Source of the DNA: VXRJ01 sp964636705
Lineage (GTDB): Bacteria > Acidobacteriota > Vicinamibacteria > Vicinamibacterales > UBA8438
Length of the DNA stretch: 64,000 nt
Direction of reading: 5' to 3'
Assembly: GCA_964636705.1 (NCBI GenBank)
Contig: CAZWUJ010000003.1
Coordinates: 124,001 to 188,000, forward strand
Of this stretch, positions 22,893 through 32,901 are shown piece after piece. Position numbers and translations under genes: made by a program. Within the stretch, counting starts at the first letter, position 1, and each line of letters begins with the position of its first letter. Below the pieces are notes generated by a model. The model saw only the letters and a program-made list of their open reading frames with translations, did not search any database and had not been told where the DNA came from.

Positions 22893-24404
22893 ATGCTCGC
22901 CACGCTCCGCTCTGCCGCCGTCTTCGGCATCACCGCCACTCCGATCGACATCCAGGTGGACGTCTCCGACGGCGGACTGCCCACCTTCGCCATCGTCGGT
23001 CTGCCTGACTCCACTGTCCGAGAGAGCCGCGAGCGCATCCGGAGCGCGCTCGAGAACGCAGGCTACCGGTTCCCGCTCCGCCGGATCATCGTCAATCTGG
23101 CCCCTGCCGACACACCGAAGAGCGGCGCCTCGTTCGACTTGCCGATTGCCCTCGGCCTCCTGACCGCGATCAGCGTCCTCCGGCCAACGGTGTTCGAGAA
23201 GGCACTGGTTATTGGGGAACTCTCCCTGGACGGCCGCGTGCAGGCCTCCCGTGGGGTGCTGCCAGTGGCTCTGCTCGCGGCTCGCCTCGGCCAAAGGCTG
23301 GTGCTGCCGGCCATCAACGTTCCGGAGGGCCGGATCGTCGACAACGTCGAGTTGGTACCTGCCAGGACCCTGCTGCAGGTCATGCAGGATCTTCAGAACG
23401 ACACCCGGACCGCGGGTCCGGCGCCGGACCCCGCGCCGCTCCGCCGTAACGACTCCGCGCTCGATCTCTCGGACGTTCGCGGGCAGGTGGGCGCACGACG
23501 CGCGGCGGAGATCGCCGCCTCCGGCCGGCACAACCTGCTGATGGTCGGACCGCCCGGCGCCGGCAAGACACTGATCGCACGGCGCATCCCCGGGCTGCTG
23601 CCCCCTCCCACGTTCGCAGAAGCAAGCGCCTCCACGTCAGTCCATTCGGTTGCCGGTCTGCTGGATACTTCGGCTGGCCTGTTAGCGGAACGGCCGTTCC
23701 GCGCGCCGCACCATACCGCGTCGGTGGCGGCGCTCACTGGCGGCGGCCGTGATCCCCGACCGGGCGAAATCAGCCTCGCCCACGGCGGCGTCCTCTTCCT
23801 TGACGAGATCGTCGAGTTCGATCGGCGCGTTCTCGAAGCGCTGCGCGAACCTCTTGAGGAGGGCACGGTGCGCATCGCCCGCGCCTTGCGCACGGTTCAG
23901 TTCCCCGCTCGGTTTCTCCTCGTAGGCGCGATGAACCCCTGTCCGTGCGGATATGCCGGCGAGCCGTCCGGGCGCTGCCCATGCACGCCAACAGAGGTGC
24001 GGCACTATCGTGACCGCATCTCGGGACCGCTGCGCGACCGGATCGACCTGACGGTTCAGGTGGATCCGGTGCCGTTCGCAGCGTTCGCCCGCGGTGCCGC
24101 AGCTGAATCCTCCGCCGCCGTGCGTGAGCGGGTCGCTCGCGCGCGGGAACCACAGGCGGCACGGGACTCGACCGGGACGGGACGGACGAACGCCGACCTG
24201 GCGGGCGCCGCACTGAAGCGGCACTGCGCACTTGATCCTGCGAGCCTTGCCCTGATCGAGCGGGCCATGAACCGGTTGGGGCTGACCGGACGGAGCTTCG
24301 ATCGGGTGCGTCGTGTCGCCCGGACTATTGCCGACCTTGACGGCGCCGACAGAATCCGCCGTTCCCACGTTGTGGAGGCCCTGCACTACCGTGGCATCGA
24401 CTGA
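22893..24404 (+). CDS. YifB/ComM-family Mg-chelatase-like AAA+ ATPase
   Basis: The 503-residue protein has the standard length of the YifB/ComM family. The N-terminal ChlI-like domain (about 20-140, IVGLPDSTVRESRERIR) precedes a AAA+ core with Walker A GPPGAGKT (219-226) and Walker B GGVLFLDEI. The C-terminal Mg-chelatase domain (about 395-500) follows a Cys-rich MNPCPCGYAG...CPC segment. From family knowledge, ComM is a hexameric helicase that aids branch migration during natural transformation. The start at 22893 gives the conserved N-terminus. Confidence 0.92.
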   Translation: MLATLRSAAVFGITATPIDIQVDVSDGGLPTFAIVGLPDSTVRESRERIRSALENAGYRFPLRRIIVNLAPADTPKSGASFDLPIALGLLTAISVLRPTVFEKALVIGELSLDGRVQASRGVLPVALLAARLGQRLVLPAINVPEGRIVDNVELVPARTLLQVMQDLQNDTRTAGPAPDPAPLRRNDSALDLSDVRGQVGARRAAEIAASGRHNLLMVGPPGAGKTLIARRIPGLLPPPTFAEASASTSVHSVAGLLDTSAGLLAERPFRAPHHTASVAALTGGGRDPRPGEISLAHGGVLFLDEIVEFDRRVLEALREPLEEGTVRIARALRTVQFPARFLLVGAMNPCPCGYAGEPSGRCPCTPTEVRHYRDRISGPLRDRIDLTVQVDPVPFAAFARGAAAESSAAVRERVARAREPQAARDSTGTGRTNADLAGAALKRHCALDPASLALIERAMNRLGLTGRSFDRVRRVARTIADLDGADRIRRSHVVEALHYRGID

Positions 24405-24414
24405 TCCGACGGTT

Positions 24415-24442
24415 TTGACGGATGAACACTTTGTGCTAAAGT
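24415..24442 (+). promoter_or_regulatory. Candidate sigma-70 promoter for the M23 peptidase-secA-guaB operon
   Basis: TTGACG (24415-24420), a 16-base spacer and TAAAGT (24437-24442), preceded by TG one base before the -10 box (extended -10). Transcription would start about 35 bases before the peptidase start codon. A small inverted repeat, AAGTT-CGCA-AACTT, begins within the -10 box. Confidence 0.5.
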
Positions 24443-24483
24443 TCGCAAACTTCAGCATGCCTTCTGCACGAGGGGATTAGTGC

Positions 24484-25362
24484 ATGCCATCAAGGCGCTA
24501 CACGGTCATCGTTGCGGATCGCGACACCGGCGAAGTCCGACGCGGGACCGTAGCCGTTCGTCCGGCGGTGACGGGGCTTGCAATCCTCGCGCTTCTTCCG
24601 ACCGCCCTCCTGGGCGTTTCCCGCTGGGGGGCGCAGGGTGAAATCAATCGCCTCCGCGCCGACAACGCCCGTCTCCATGTCGAAAACGTGAGTTACCGGT
24701 CCGGTGCGGCCGAGCTCTCGGACCAGATCGGGTCGCTCCGGAACGCGGTTGACCGGCTCACTGCGCGTGATGGCATGAACGAACCGGTGCAGCGGTTGAT
24801 CGATCGGCTGCCGGCGTCGGTAGATCTCGATGTTCCGGCTACGCCCGCGCCGGGTCCGACATTCGATCGACTCCGCACGGTGCTTGACTCACTGGACGGT
24901 GAACTGTCGGCAATCCGCCACAGCGTGGCGTTGCGGGAGACTCTTGCTGGTGCAACTCCCAGCATCTGGCCGGCCGACGGCTGGATTTCGAGCGGCTTCG
25001 GCTATCGGAACGATCCGTTTACCGGAAAACGGGAGTTCCATCCCGCCCTCGATATCTCGACTCGCGCCGGCGAGCCGGTGTACGCCACCGCAAGTGGCCT
25101 TGTTGCGGCCGCGCATCGCCAGGGCAACTACGGTAATCTGGTCGAGATCAGGCACGGCTTCGATCTCTCGACCCGGTATGGACACCTGTCGGCGTTTGCG
25201 GTAGGGGTCGGCGACACCGTGGAGCGGGGCGACATCATCGGGTATGCGGGCGCCACCGGACGAGCAACCGGCTACCATGTCCACTACGAAGTCTCCGTCA
25301 ACGGCCAGAACATCAATCCACTCCGCCTTCTGACCGATACCGACCCGATTTCAGCGAATTGA
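24484..25362 (+). CDS. M23-family murein endopeptidase-like protein
   Basis: The 292-residue protein has an N-terminal membrane anchor (about 29-46), then a coiled coil (about 50-95). A C-terminal LytM/M23 zinc peptidase domain (about 160-280) carries metal-binding HPALD and HVHYE motifs and GFGYRNDPFTG. Both zinc motifs look intact (HxxxD, HxH), so activity on peptidoglycan cross-links is plausible. Relatives act in cell elongation, sporulation or division. GGGGA lies eight bases before ATG. It is followed by secA after 28 bp. Confidence 0.88.
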   Translation: MPSRRYTVIVADRDTGEVRRGTVAVRPAVTGLAILALLPTALLGVSRWGAQGEINRLRADNARLHVENVSYRSGAAELSDQIGSLRNAVDRLTARDGMNEPVQRLIDRLPASVDLDVPATPAPGPTFDRLRTVLDSLDGELSAIRHSVALRETLAGATPSIWPADGWISSGFGYRNDPFTGKREFHPALDISTRAGEPVYATASGLVAAAHRQGNYGNLVEIRHGFDLSTRYGHLSAFAVGVGDTVERGDIIGYAGATGRATGYHVHYEVSVNGQNINPLRLLTDTDPISAN

Positions 25363-25390
25363 CCGCCCCGCGCCATGCGCGCCCGATGTG

Positions 25391-28309
25391 ATGCTGGACA
25401 CCGTCCTTGCGAAGGTCTTCGGCACACAGAACCAGCGGGATCTCAAGCGCGTCCAGCCGTTCGTCACGCGGATCGGTGAACGCGAACCCGGCATGCGCGC
25501 TTGCTCGGACGCCGAGTTGCGCGGGCACACCGCCGGTTTCCGCGAGCAGATTGACCAGGGCGCGACGCTCGACGATCTCCTGATCGACGCCTTCGCGGTA
25601 GTGCGCGAAGCAGGCCGGCGAGTGCTTGCGATGCGCCATTTCGACGTGCAGTTGATCGGCGGCATCATGCTGCACCGCGGCAGGATCGCGGAGATGAAGA
25701 CCGGCGAAGGAAAGACGCTGGTCGCCACGCTCGCCGCCTATCTCAACGCGCTCGACGGCCGTGGTGTCCATGTCGTCACCGTGAACGACTACCTGGCCCG
25801 GCGTGACGCGGAGTGGATGGGACGGATCTACCGCTTCCTCGGATTGTCGGTGGGGGTCATTCAGCACGACCTGCGAGACCACGAACGGCGGGAAGCGTAC
25901 GCGTCAGACATCACGTACGGCACGAACAACGAGTTCGGATTCGACTACCTCCGGGACAACATGAAGTTCAACGTGTCGCAGTTCGTGCAGCGGGGCCACC
26001 GCTTCGCGATCGTCGACGAAGTGGACAGCATCCTGATCGACGAGGCGCGCACACCGCTGATCATTTCCGGACCTGCGCAACAGTCGACGGAGCTCTACTA
26101 CGAGGTGGATCGGATCATCCCGCGGCTCAAGCGGGGCGCGGTCACCCAGGGCAACGTGCCGGCGGAACGGCGGGAGGAACTCGAAGACACCGGCGACTTC
26201 CTGATTGACGAGAAACACAAGACGGTCACGCTGACCGAGAGCTGCATGGCGATCTGCGAGACACTGCTCGGCCACCGTTTGCAACCGGGAGGTCTTTACG
26301 ATCCGGTCAACATGCCGCTTCTGCATCACATCAACCAGGCGCTCCGCGCCCACACGCTCTACGAGCGTGACGTCGACTACATGGTCAAGGACGGCCAGGT
26401 CGTGATCGTCGACGAGTTCACTGGCCGGCTGATGCCGGGGCGCCGGTGGAGCGATGGCCTGCATCAGGCGGTGGAAGCGAAGGAGAAGGTCAAGATCGAG
26501 CGGGAAAACCAGACGCTCGCCACCGTTACGTTTCAGAACTACTTCCGCAAGTACGACAAGCTGGCCGGGATGACCGGCACCGCTGAGACCGAAGCGACCG
26601 AGTTCGCGAAGATCTACGAGCTGGACGTCTTCTCCGTCCCCACCAATCGGCCGCTGATGCGGATCGAGGAACCGGATTCGATCTACCGCACGGCGCGTGA
26701 GAAGTACAACGCCATTGTCGACGACATCATTGCCACGCAGGAAGCCGGCCGGCCGGTTCTCGCCGGGACGGTGTCGATCGAGAAGTCGGAACGGCTCTCG
26801 GGCCTGCTGAAACGGCGCGGAGTCAAGCACACCGTGCTCAACGCGAAGTACCACGACAAGGAGGCGGAGATCGTCGCGCAGGCCGGTCGCGAAGGGACCG
26901 TCACGATCGCAACCAACATGGCGGGCCGCGGCACGGACATCCTGCTCGGCGGCAACGCGGAGCACATGGCGCGACGGCAGGCGCTCGCGGAGGGGGTGGC
27001 CGAGCGGCTGCCGCCAGGTGAGCAGAAGTTCGTCGACGACGACGAGTTCACATACTTCCCGCACGACGGCTTCTACCGTGTGCCGCGAGCCGACTGGGAA
27101 CGAATCTTCACGCAAGCCAGAACGGAAACCGACGCCGAGCACGCGCGGGTAGTCGAAGCCGGCGGCCTCCACATCATTGGTACCGAGCGGCATGAAGCGC
27201 GGCGAATCGACAATCAGTTGCGCGGCCGCGCCGGGCGGCAGGGTGACCCGGGATCATCCCGATTCTATCTGTCGCTGGAGGACGACCTCATGCGCATCTT
27301 CGGCTCCGATCGCGTCCAGGGTCTGATGGACCGCCTGGGCATGGAGGAGGGGGTGCCGATCGAGCACGGCATGGTGACCAAGGCGATCGAGCGCGCGCAG
27401 AAGCAGGTCGAGGGGCAGCACTTCTCGGTTCGCAAACACCTGCTCGAGTACGACGACGTGATGAACAAGCAGCGCGAGAACGTCTACGCGCTGCGGCGGG
27501 AATTGCTCGAAGACCAGATTCGACTCGAAGAGTCTGACGAACCGATCAGCGCCCACGACTACCTGTTTACGCTCGCCGAAGGACTGCTGGACGACATCAT
27601 CGAGACCCATTGCGGTCGGGAACTGGATCCGGAAGAATGGGATCTGCCGGCCGTCACGCGACGCGTGGCGGAGCTGTTCGGTCTGGACGACGAGGCGAGC
27701 GCCGCGATCGACCTGAGCGACAAGAGCCCGGACGAGATGCACGATGAGCTATGGAGCACCGTGCAGGCGACCTACGAAGCGAAGGCCGGGACGATCGACG
27801 AAGCGGTCATGCACCGCGTCGAGCGCGACGTCATGCTGCAGGTTGTGGACACGCAATGGAAAGACCACCTTTATGGTCTGGACCACCTGAAGGAAGGCAT
27901 CAGCCTCCGCGGCTACGGTCAGCGCAACCCGCTGGTGGAATACAAGCGGGAGAGCTTCGCCATGTTCCAGGCCATGAAGGAGCGCATCGACGAGGAGACG
28001 ATCCGCTACCTGTGGCGCATACGGCCGGTCGTACGCGAGCCCGACGATACCGGTGGCGCGCCCCCAACGATGCCGGCACGCCAGACGACGCCACTCTCGT
28101 TCAACGATCCCGGCGCAACGGAGCCAGCGTTCGCGGGCGCGGGAGCAGCCATCGGGGCGGTTGGCCCTGGCGCCGGACCTCGCCCCGCGCGCGTCGGCGG
28201 GGACGATGCGGCGGTGGTGACCGTGCGGCGCGATTCGCCTAAGGTTGGACGGAACGATCCATGCCCATGCGGCAGCGGAAAGAAGTACAAGAAGTGTCAC
28301 GGGGCGTAA
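25391..28309 (+). CDS. secA: Protein translocase ATPase SecA
   Basis: The 972-residue motor protein drives secretion through SecYEG. Visible are Walker A MKTGEGKT (102-109), VDEVDSILIDEARTPLIISG, TNMAGRGTDILLGGN and QLRGRAGRQGDPGSS, all SecA signatures. The preprotein cross-linking, helical wing and scaffold regions complete the protein. A variable linker rich in Pro/Ala/Gly (about 875-945) precedes the C-terminal zinc motif CPCGSGKKYKKCHG, used for SecB or lipid binding. ATG at 25391 was taken; GTG at 25388 is in frame directly before it. It is co-oriented with guaB, 15 bp downstream. Confidence 0.97.
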   Translation: MLDTVLAKVFGTQNQRDLKRVQPFVTRIGEREPGMRACSDAELRGHTAGFREQIDQGATLDDLLIDAFAVVREAGRRVLAMRHFDVQLIGGIMLHRGRIAEMKTGEGKTLVATLAAYLNALDGRGVHVVTVNDYLARRDAEWMGRIYRFLGLSVGVIQHDLRDHERREAYASDITYGTNNEFGFDYLRDNMKFNVSQFVQRGHRFAIVDEVDSILIDEARTPLIISGPAQQSTELYYEVDRIIPRLKRGAVTQGNVPAERREELEDTGDFLIDEKHKTVTLTESCMAICETLLGHRLQPGGLYDPVNMPLLHHINQALRAHTLYERDVDYMVKDGQVVIVDEFTGRLMPGRRWSDGLHQAVEAKEKVKIERENQTLATVTFQNYFRKYDKLAGMTGTAETEATEFAKIYELDVFSVPTNRPLMRIEEPDSIYRTAREKYNAIVDDIIATQEAGRPVLAGTVSIEKSERLSGLLKRRGVKHTVLNAKYHDKEAEIVAQAGREGTVTIATNMAGRGTDILLGGNAEHMARRQALAEGVAERLPPGEQKFVDDDEFTYFPHDGFYRVPRADWERIFTQARTETDAEHARVVEAGGLHIIGTERHEARRIDNQLRGRAGRQGDPGSSRFYLSLEDDLMRIFGSDRVQGLMDRLGMEEGVPIEHGMVTKAIERAQKQVEGQHFSVRKHLLEYDDVMNKQRENVYALRRELLEDQIRLEESDEPISAHDYLFTLAEGLLDDIIETHCGRELDPEEWDLPAVTRRVAELFGLDDEASAAIDLSDKSPDEMHDELWSTVQATYEAKAGTIDEAVMHRVERDVMLQVVDTQWKDHLYGLDHLKEGISLRGYGQRNPLVEYKRESFAMFQAMKERIDEETIRYLWRIRPVVREPDDTGGAPPTMPARQTTPLSFNDPGATEPAFAGAGAAIGAVGPGAGPRPARVGGDDAAVVTVRRDSPKVGRNDPCPCGSGKKYKKCHGA

Positions 28310-28324
28310 GGGGAGGATCCCGAG

Positions 28325-29863
28325 TTGGCAACGCACATTGAGACCGCAACCGCGGCGGCGACGGGAACTGCGACCGCGTTCGAGATGGCGCTGACGTTCG
28401 ACGACGTTCTGCTTAAACCGCGCCATTCCGCCACGCTGCCGAGCGCGGTGGACGTATCCACCCGCCTGACTCGCAACATCACTCTCAACCTCCCGCTCGT
28501 CAGCGCCGCCATGGACACCGTCACGGAAGCGCCCATGGCGATTGCGATGGCGCAGCTTGGAGGCATCGGCATCATCCACAAGAACCTCGATGTCGCCATG
28601 CAGGCCTCCGAAGTGGACCGGGTGAAGCGGTCGGAGAGCGGGATGATCGTCAACCCGATTACTCTCTCGCCCCGCGCACGGATCTACCAGGCGCTCGAGT
28701 TGATGAAGAAGTACCGGATCTCGGGGGTGCCGATCACCGAGGACGGCCGGAACGAGGGACGCCTGGTCGGAATCCTCACGAACCGCGACCTTCGGTTCCT
28801 GAGCGACGTCGAGCTACCCATCGCGGAGGTGATGACGCGCGAGAACCTGATCACCGTCCCGGTCGGCACGACGCTGGTCCAGGCCGAGAAAATCCTGCAT
28901 CGCCACCGTGTGGAGAAGCTCCTTGTCGTCGACAGCGACTTCAACCTGCGTGGGCTGATAACCGTCAAGGACATCCAGAAGGCGATCAAGTACCCGACGG
29001 CAAGCAAGGACGGACTCGGCCGTCTGCGTGTGGGCGCGGCGATCGGAATCGGCCAGGACGCCATCGAACGCGCGGAGGCCCTCGCGGCGGCGCATGTCGA
29101 CGTTCTCGTGTTGGACAGCGCACATGGCCACTCGCAGAACGTAATCGACGCGGCAAGGCGGCTCCGGCGCGAGTTTCCCGACCTCGACCTGATCGCCGGC
29201 AACGTGGCCACCGCGGAAGGAACCCGGGCGCTGATCGACGCGGGCGTGGATGCGGTAAAGGTTGGGATTGGTTCCGGCTCCATCTGCACGACGCGGATCA
29301 TTGCCGGTATCGGGGTCCCGATGGTGACGGCCGTACTCGATAGCGCGCGCGCGGCGGCAGCGGCCGACATCCCGATCGTTGCCGACGGCGGCATTCGCTA
29401 CTCCGGTGACATCACGAAGGCGCTCGCCTGCGGCGCGCATACGGTGATGGTGGGAAGCCTGTTCGCCGGCACCGAGGAGAGCCCGGGCGAACTGATTCTG
29501 TACCAGGGACGCAGTTTCAAGGAGTACCGCGGCATGGGCTCAATCGGCGCCATGCGCCGAGGAAGCCGGGACCGCTACTTCCAGGAGGAATTCGACCTCA
29601 ACGTTGCGGCAGAGGATCGCGACGAGAAGCTGGTCCCGGAAGGCATCGAGGGACGCGTTGCGTACAAGGGAACACTCGCGACGATGGTGCACCAACTCGT
29701 AGGCGGCCTGCGGGCCGGCATGGGCTACTGCGGCGCCCCGACGCTGGAGGCCCTGCAGCGCGATGCGGAGTTTGTCCGGATCACGCCGGCCGGCGCGCAT
29801 GAGAGCCACGTCCATGACGTGGTCATCACGAAGGAAGCGCCCAACTATCAGGCCAAGCACTGA
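28325..29863 (+). CDS. guaB: Inosine-5'-monophosphate dehydrogenase
   Basis: The enzyme oxidises IMP to XMP with NAD+, the committed step of GMP synthesis. The 512-residue protein is a TIM barrel interrupted by two CBS domains (about 108-225). The catalytic loop, GIGSGSICTTR, places the active Cys at 321, and a YRGMGSIGAM flap is visible. The start is TTG at 28325, supported by GGAGG eight bases upstream; it adds a Thr/Ala-rich 20-residue leader compared with the ATG at 28385. It is the last gene of the operon with secA. Confidence 0.96.
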   Translation: MATHIETATAAATGTATAFEMALTFDDVLLKPRHSATLPSAVDVSTRLTRNITLNLPLVSAAMDTVTEAPMAIAMAQLGGIGIIHKNLDVAMQASEVDRVKRSESGMIVNPITLSPRARIYQALELMKKYRISGVPITEDGRNEGRLVGILTNRDLRFLSDVELPIAEVMTRENLITVPVGTTLVQAEKILHRHRVEKLLVVDSDFNLRGLITVKDIQKAIKYPTASKDGLGRLRVGAAIGIGQDAIERAEALAAAHVDVLVLDSAHGHSQNVIDAARRLRREFPDLDLIAGNVATAEGTRALIDAGVDAVKVGIGSGSICTTRIIAGIGVPMVTAVLDSARAAAAADIPIVADGGIRYSGDITKALACGAHTVMVGSLFAGTEESPGELILYQGRSFKEYRGMGSIGAMRRGSRDRYFQEEFDLNVAAEDRDEKLVPEGIEGRVAYKGTLATMVHQLVGGLRAGMGYCGAPTLEALQRDAEFVRITPAGAHESHVHDVVITKEAPNYQAKH

Positions 29864-29917
29864 CCGCCGGGAGCGGGAGGCGCCAGATCCGGGCAAGCAG
29901 CCGGAGGAAGCGCGTCC

Positions 29918-30340
29918 TCAGTTCATGATCGTCACCGTTCGATCGTCGCCGCCGCGATCGTCGATGCGTACCTGGATCGCGCCCTCCGGGGCCACCGGGA
30001 GGCGGTCCGCCCATTCCACCGCCACGATGACATCGCCAGCCGCCAGCTCCAGCAGTTGCGGCTCGAATACCGTCGTTTCCGCGATGCTGAGGCGGTACAG
30101 ATCGACGTGGTGGACGGTCCGTCGTCCCGCGTACTCCTGGGCCAGGACGAACGTCGGGCTGCTCACCTCATCCGGCGACCCACCGGCGCCCTCCACCAGG
30201 CCGCGCACAAACGCGGTCTTGCCGGCCCCCAGGTCGCCGTAGAGGAGAATCGTCACCGGAGCGCCGGCGTCGAGAGATGCTGCCAGGTCGCGCGCGATGC
30301 GGTGCGTATCCTCCTCGGAACGGCTCTGGTGCGTCACCAC
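29918..30340 (-). CDS. tsaE: tRNA threonylcarbamoyladenosine biosynthesis ATPase TsaE
   Basis: The 140-residue protein has Walker A GDLGAGKT (35-42), SSPTFVLAQEY and HHVDLYRL, the standard TsaE pattern. It supports the TsaBD complex in making the t6A modification of tRNAs that read ANN codons. Its ATG lies seven bases inside the end of the NAD(P)H-hydrate repair gene, so they form one transcript; this neighbour pair is common in bacteria. It converges with guaB, with 54 bp in between and no clear terminator. Confidence 0.93.
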   Translation of the reverse strand: MVTHQSRSEEDTHRIARDLAASLDAGAPVTILLYGDLGAGKTAFVRGLVEGAGGSPDEVSSPTFVLAQEYAGRRTVHHVDLYRLSIAETTVFEPQLLELAAGDVIVAVEWADRLPVAPEGAIQVRIDDRGGDDRTVTIMN

Positions 30341-31941
30341 GGGTCAACCGCCTCCCCGCGCTGGAGCATCGTCGTCGCCACGCCAAGCCGGGCAGCAATA
30401 TCACCGGCGATCAGGCCAGTCTGGCCAACGTCACGCGCCGCAAGATCTCCCGCCAGGCCATGCAGGTAGACGGCGAGCGCGACCGCGTCGGACAGTTGGT
30501 CCGTCTGCCCGATCCAGCCGGCGATCGCCCCGGTGAGCACGTCGCCGCTTCCGCCGGTCGCCATCCCGGGGTTGCCCGTAGCGTTGATCCGGACACTTCC
30601 ATCCGGTGAGGCAATCACCGTCCGAGCCCCCTTCAGAACGACGGTCAGTTCGTGCTCCTGGGCAAACGTGCTGGCGACGCCGATCCGATTCCGCTCCACC
30701 GCCGCGCCCGTAGTGCCCGCGAGCCGCGCCATTTCCCCTGCATGCGGCGTGATCACGATCGGACTGCCTGATCGGCCGCGCAGACGCTTTGGCGCCTCGC
30801 CGCAGGCGTTGAGCGCATCCGCATCCAGGACGAGGGGAGCAGGACTGTCCCGATCGATCAGCGTCTGCACCAGCTTCAGGGTCCCCTTGCCGATCCCCAG
30901 CCCGGGACCGGCGGCGACTACGTCCCACCGCCCGGTCAACAGCTCCGCCAGTCCCTTGCGGGTAATCGCACCGTCACGCTCCGGCAACGGATACGTCATG
31001 TATTCCGGGACCTGGGCGACCAGGTCGAGACATGAGCCGGGGGTCGCCACCGTCACAAGGCCAGCTCCCGCGCGGAGGGCGCCGAGGCCAGCCAGTCGCG
31101 CGGCGCCCGTCATCCCGCGCGAGCCGGCAACAATCAGGACCCGCCCGAACATTCCCTTGTGGGCATCGGCTCGCCGCCCGGGCACGCGAAGCTGGAGTTC
31201 GGATCCGGCCAGAAGATCGATCCGCGGACCCTTCAGAGCGTCTATCAGGCCGCGCGGGATTCCGATATCGGCAACCGCTACCGCGCCGGCCGGATCCGGA
31301 TGCAGCAATGGCGCCAGCTTCGGAGCGCCAAGCGCAACGGTGAGCGTCGCCCGGATAGCGGGCCCGTGTACCTGCGGATCCGTGTCCGCTGTCTCACGCG
31401 TGGATGCCGCCACTCCCGGCTGTTCCATGAGGCCAGACGGAACATCGATCGAAACGACCGGCCGGGACGCTGCATTGACATCCACCGCCACGCGCGCCGG
31501 AGTGCCTTCGAGCGGCCGGTTCAGCCCGGTGCCGACAAGGGCGTCGACGATGAGCGACGACGACGCAAGTCGCGCCGCCATGCCATTCCAGGTATATTCG
31601 TCCTCCACTTCGGTGATCGGCACACCGGAGCTTCGCGCCCGTTCGAACATCTCGCGCGCGTCGCCAGCGAGATCGCCAAGACGTCCAATCAGCAAGCCCG
31701 CGACATCGCACACGCCGCGCTCCTGCAGGATCCGGGCCACAACCCAGCCGTCGCCGCCGTTGTTGCCCCTTCCGCACAGCACCGTCACCGGCCCGCCGTC
31801 GAGCCGGCCGGAGAGGCGGGCGTCCACCGCCGCCACCACTTCACGACCCGCCCGCTCCATCAATTCAATGGACGGCACGCCATGCTCCTCTATTGTCCGC
31901 CGGTCGACCTCGCGCATCTGCGCCGCCGTGACCACCCGCAT
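30334..31941 (-). CDS. nnr: Bifunctional NAD(P)H-hydrate epimerase and ADP-dependent dehydratase
   Basis: The 535-residue fusion protein repairs hydrated NADH and NADPH. The N-terminal YjeF-like epimerase (about 1-215) contains ELMERAGREV and LCGRGNNGGDGWV. The C-terminal ribokinase-like dehydratase (about 235-525) has KGMFGRVLIVAGS, ITPHAGEMARLAG and NPGMATGGSGDVLTG. Both halves look complete. The conserved start, RVVTAAQMREVDRRT, supports the start at 31941. It diverges from the aminotransferase gene over 48 bp. Confidence 0.93.
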   Translation of the reverse strand: MRVVTAAQMREVDRRTIEEHGVPSIELMERAGREVVAAVDARLSGRLDGGPVTVLCGRGNNGGDGWVVARILQERGVCDVAGLLIGRLGDLAGDAREMFERARSSGVPITEVEDEYTWNGMAARLASSSLIVDALVGTGLNRPLEGTPARVAVDVNAASRPVVSIDVPSGLMEQPGVAASTRETADTDPQVHGPAIRATLTVALGAPKLAPLLHPDPAGAVAVADIGIPRGLIDALKGPRIDLLAGSELQLRVPGRRADAHKGMFGRVLIVAGSRGMTGAARLAGLGALRAGAGLVTVATPGSCLDLVAQVPEYMTYPLPERDGAITRKGLAELLTGRWDVVAAGPGLGIGKGTLKLVQTLIDRDSPAPLVLDADALNACGEAPKRLRGRSGSPIVITPHAGEMARLAGTTGAAVERNRIGVASTFAQEHELTVVLKGARTVIASPDGSVRINATGNPGMATGGSGDVLTGAIAGWIGQTDQLSDAVALAVYLHGLAGDLAARDVGQTGLIAGDIAARLGVATTMLQRGEAVDPW

Positions 31942-31989
31942 GACTCCATCCTATCCGGTCGGCGATAATCCAGGGATCCATCACCTCTC

Positions 31990-32853
31990 ATGAAGACAAC
32001 CGTCAACGTCAACGGCCGGATCCGCGACGGACGCGAGGCAACCGTGTCTGCGCTCGACTACGGCTATCTCTTCGGCGACGGTGTCTACGAGACCCTGCGG
32101 ACGTACAACCGCCGCCCTTTCCTGCTCGACCGGCACCTCGCCAGGTTTCGCGCCTCAGCGGAGCAACTGGCGCTGCCCATGCCCTTCGACGTCGCGGAAT
32201 GGGAAACTCGGCTCGCCGAGACGATGTGGGCTCTCGATCACGACGGCGAGGTGACGATCCGGCTGCTGCTGACCCGCGGCCTGGGTGACTTCTCGTACGA
32301 CCCGGCTGCGTGCCCCTCCCCCACCGCCGTGATCATCGTGCGGCCGCTCGCCGAAGTGCCCGCGGATCACGTGGAGCACGGCATCACGGTCCATATCTCG
32401 TCCGTCATCCGAAACCATCCGCGAGCCCTCAGCCCCCGAATCAAGTCGAACAACCTGCTGAACAACATCCTGGCGATGCAGGAGGCAATTCGCGAGGGGG
32501 CCAGCGAAGCGTTGCTGCTCAACGACCGGGGCGAACTGACGGAGTGCGCACAGTCGAATGTCTTCCTGGTTCTGGACGGCGCGGCGCTGACGCCGCCACT
32601 CGAGGCAGGGCTCCTCGAGGGCGTCACTCGCAACTTCCTATTCGAAGTGGGGAAGGCGGCAGGTGTGCCGGTGCGCGAGCAGACGCTACGGCTGGAGCAT
32701 CTCGCGATTGCCGACGAACTGTTCGTTACGAGCACGACGCGCGAGGTGCTCGGCGTTACGCGGGTCGACGCTATCGAGTACGGTCACGGCCGCCCCGGCC
32801 CGATCACCCGCACGCTCGCTACCGAATTCCGCCGTCTGGCAAACGGCGATTGA
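31990..32853 (+). CDS. Class IV PLP aminotransferase (branched-chain/ADC lyase-like)
   Basis: The 287-residue enzyme belongs to the fold IV PLP family. The PLP lysine is Lys152 in SPRIKSNNLLNN. SALDYGYLFGDGVYETLR at the start, LLLNDRGELTECAQSNVFLV, and LLEGVTRNFL are family markers. Family members include branched-chain aminotransferase, D-amino acid transaminase and aminodeoxychorismate lyase. The ELTECAQSN motif and 287-residue length do not decide between them. No pab or ilv genes are nearby to settle the substrate. Confidence 0.85.
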   Translation: MKTTVNVNGRIRDGREATVSALDYGYLFGDGVYETLRTYNRRPFLLDRHLARFRASAEQLALPMPFDVAEWETRLAETMWALDHDGEVTIRLLLTRGLGDFSYDPAACPSPTAVIIVRPLAEVPADHVEHGITVHISSVIRNHPRALSPRIKSNNLLNNILAMQEAIREGASEALLLNDRGELTECAQSNVFLVLDGAALTPPLEAGLLEGVTRNFLFEVGKAAGVPVREQTLRLEHLAIADELFVTSTTREVLGVTRVDAIEYGHGRPGPITRTLATEFRRLANGD

Positions 32854-32901
32854 ATCGGACAGCGACCTTACGCCAGGCCGGGGCATAAGCGAGCCGTCCC
32901 G

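Noticed and set aside
25904..27193. Minus-strand open frame of 429 codons opposite secA
   Set aside because: No domain; secA is intact with all motifs, so this is a mirror frame.
29864..29917. Intrinsic terminator between guaB and tsaE
   Set aside because: The gap is GC-rich but has no hairpin followed by a T-run on either strand.
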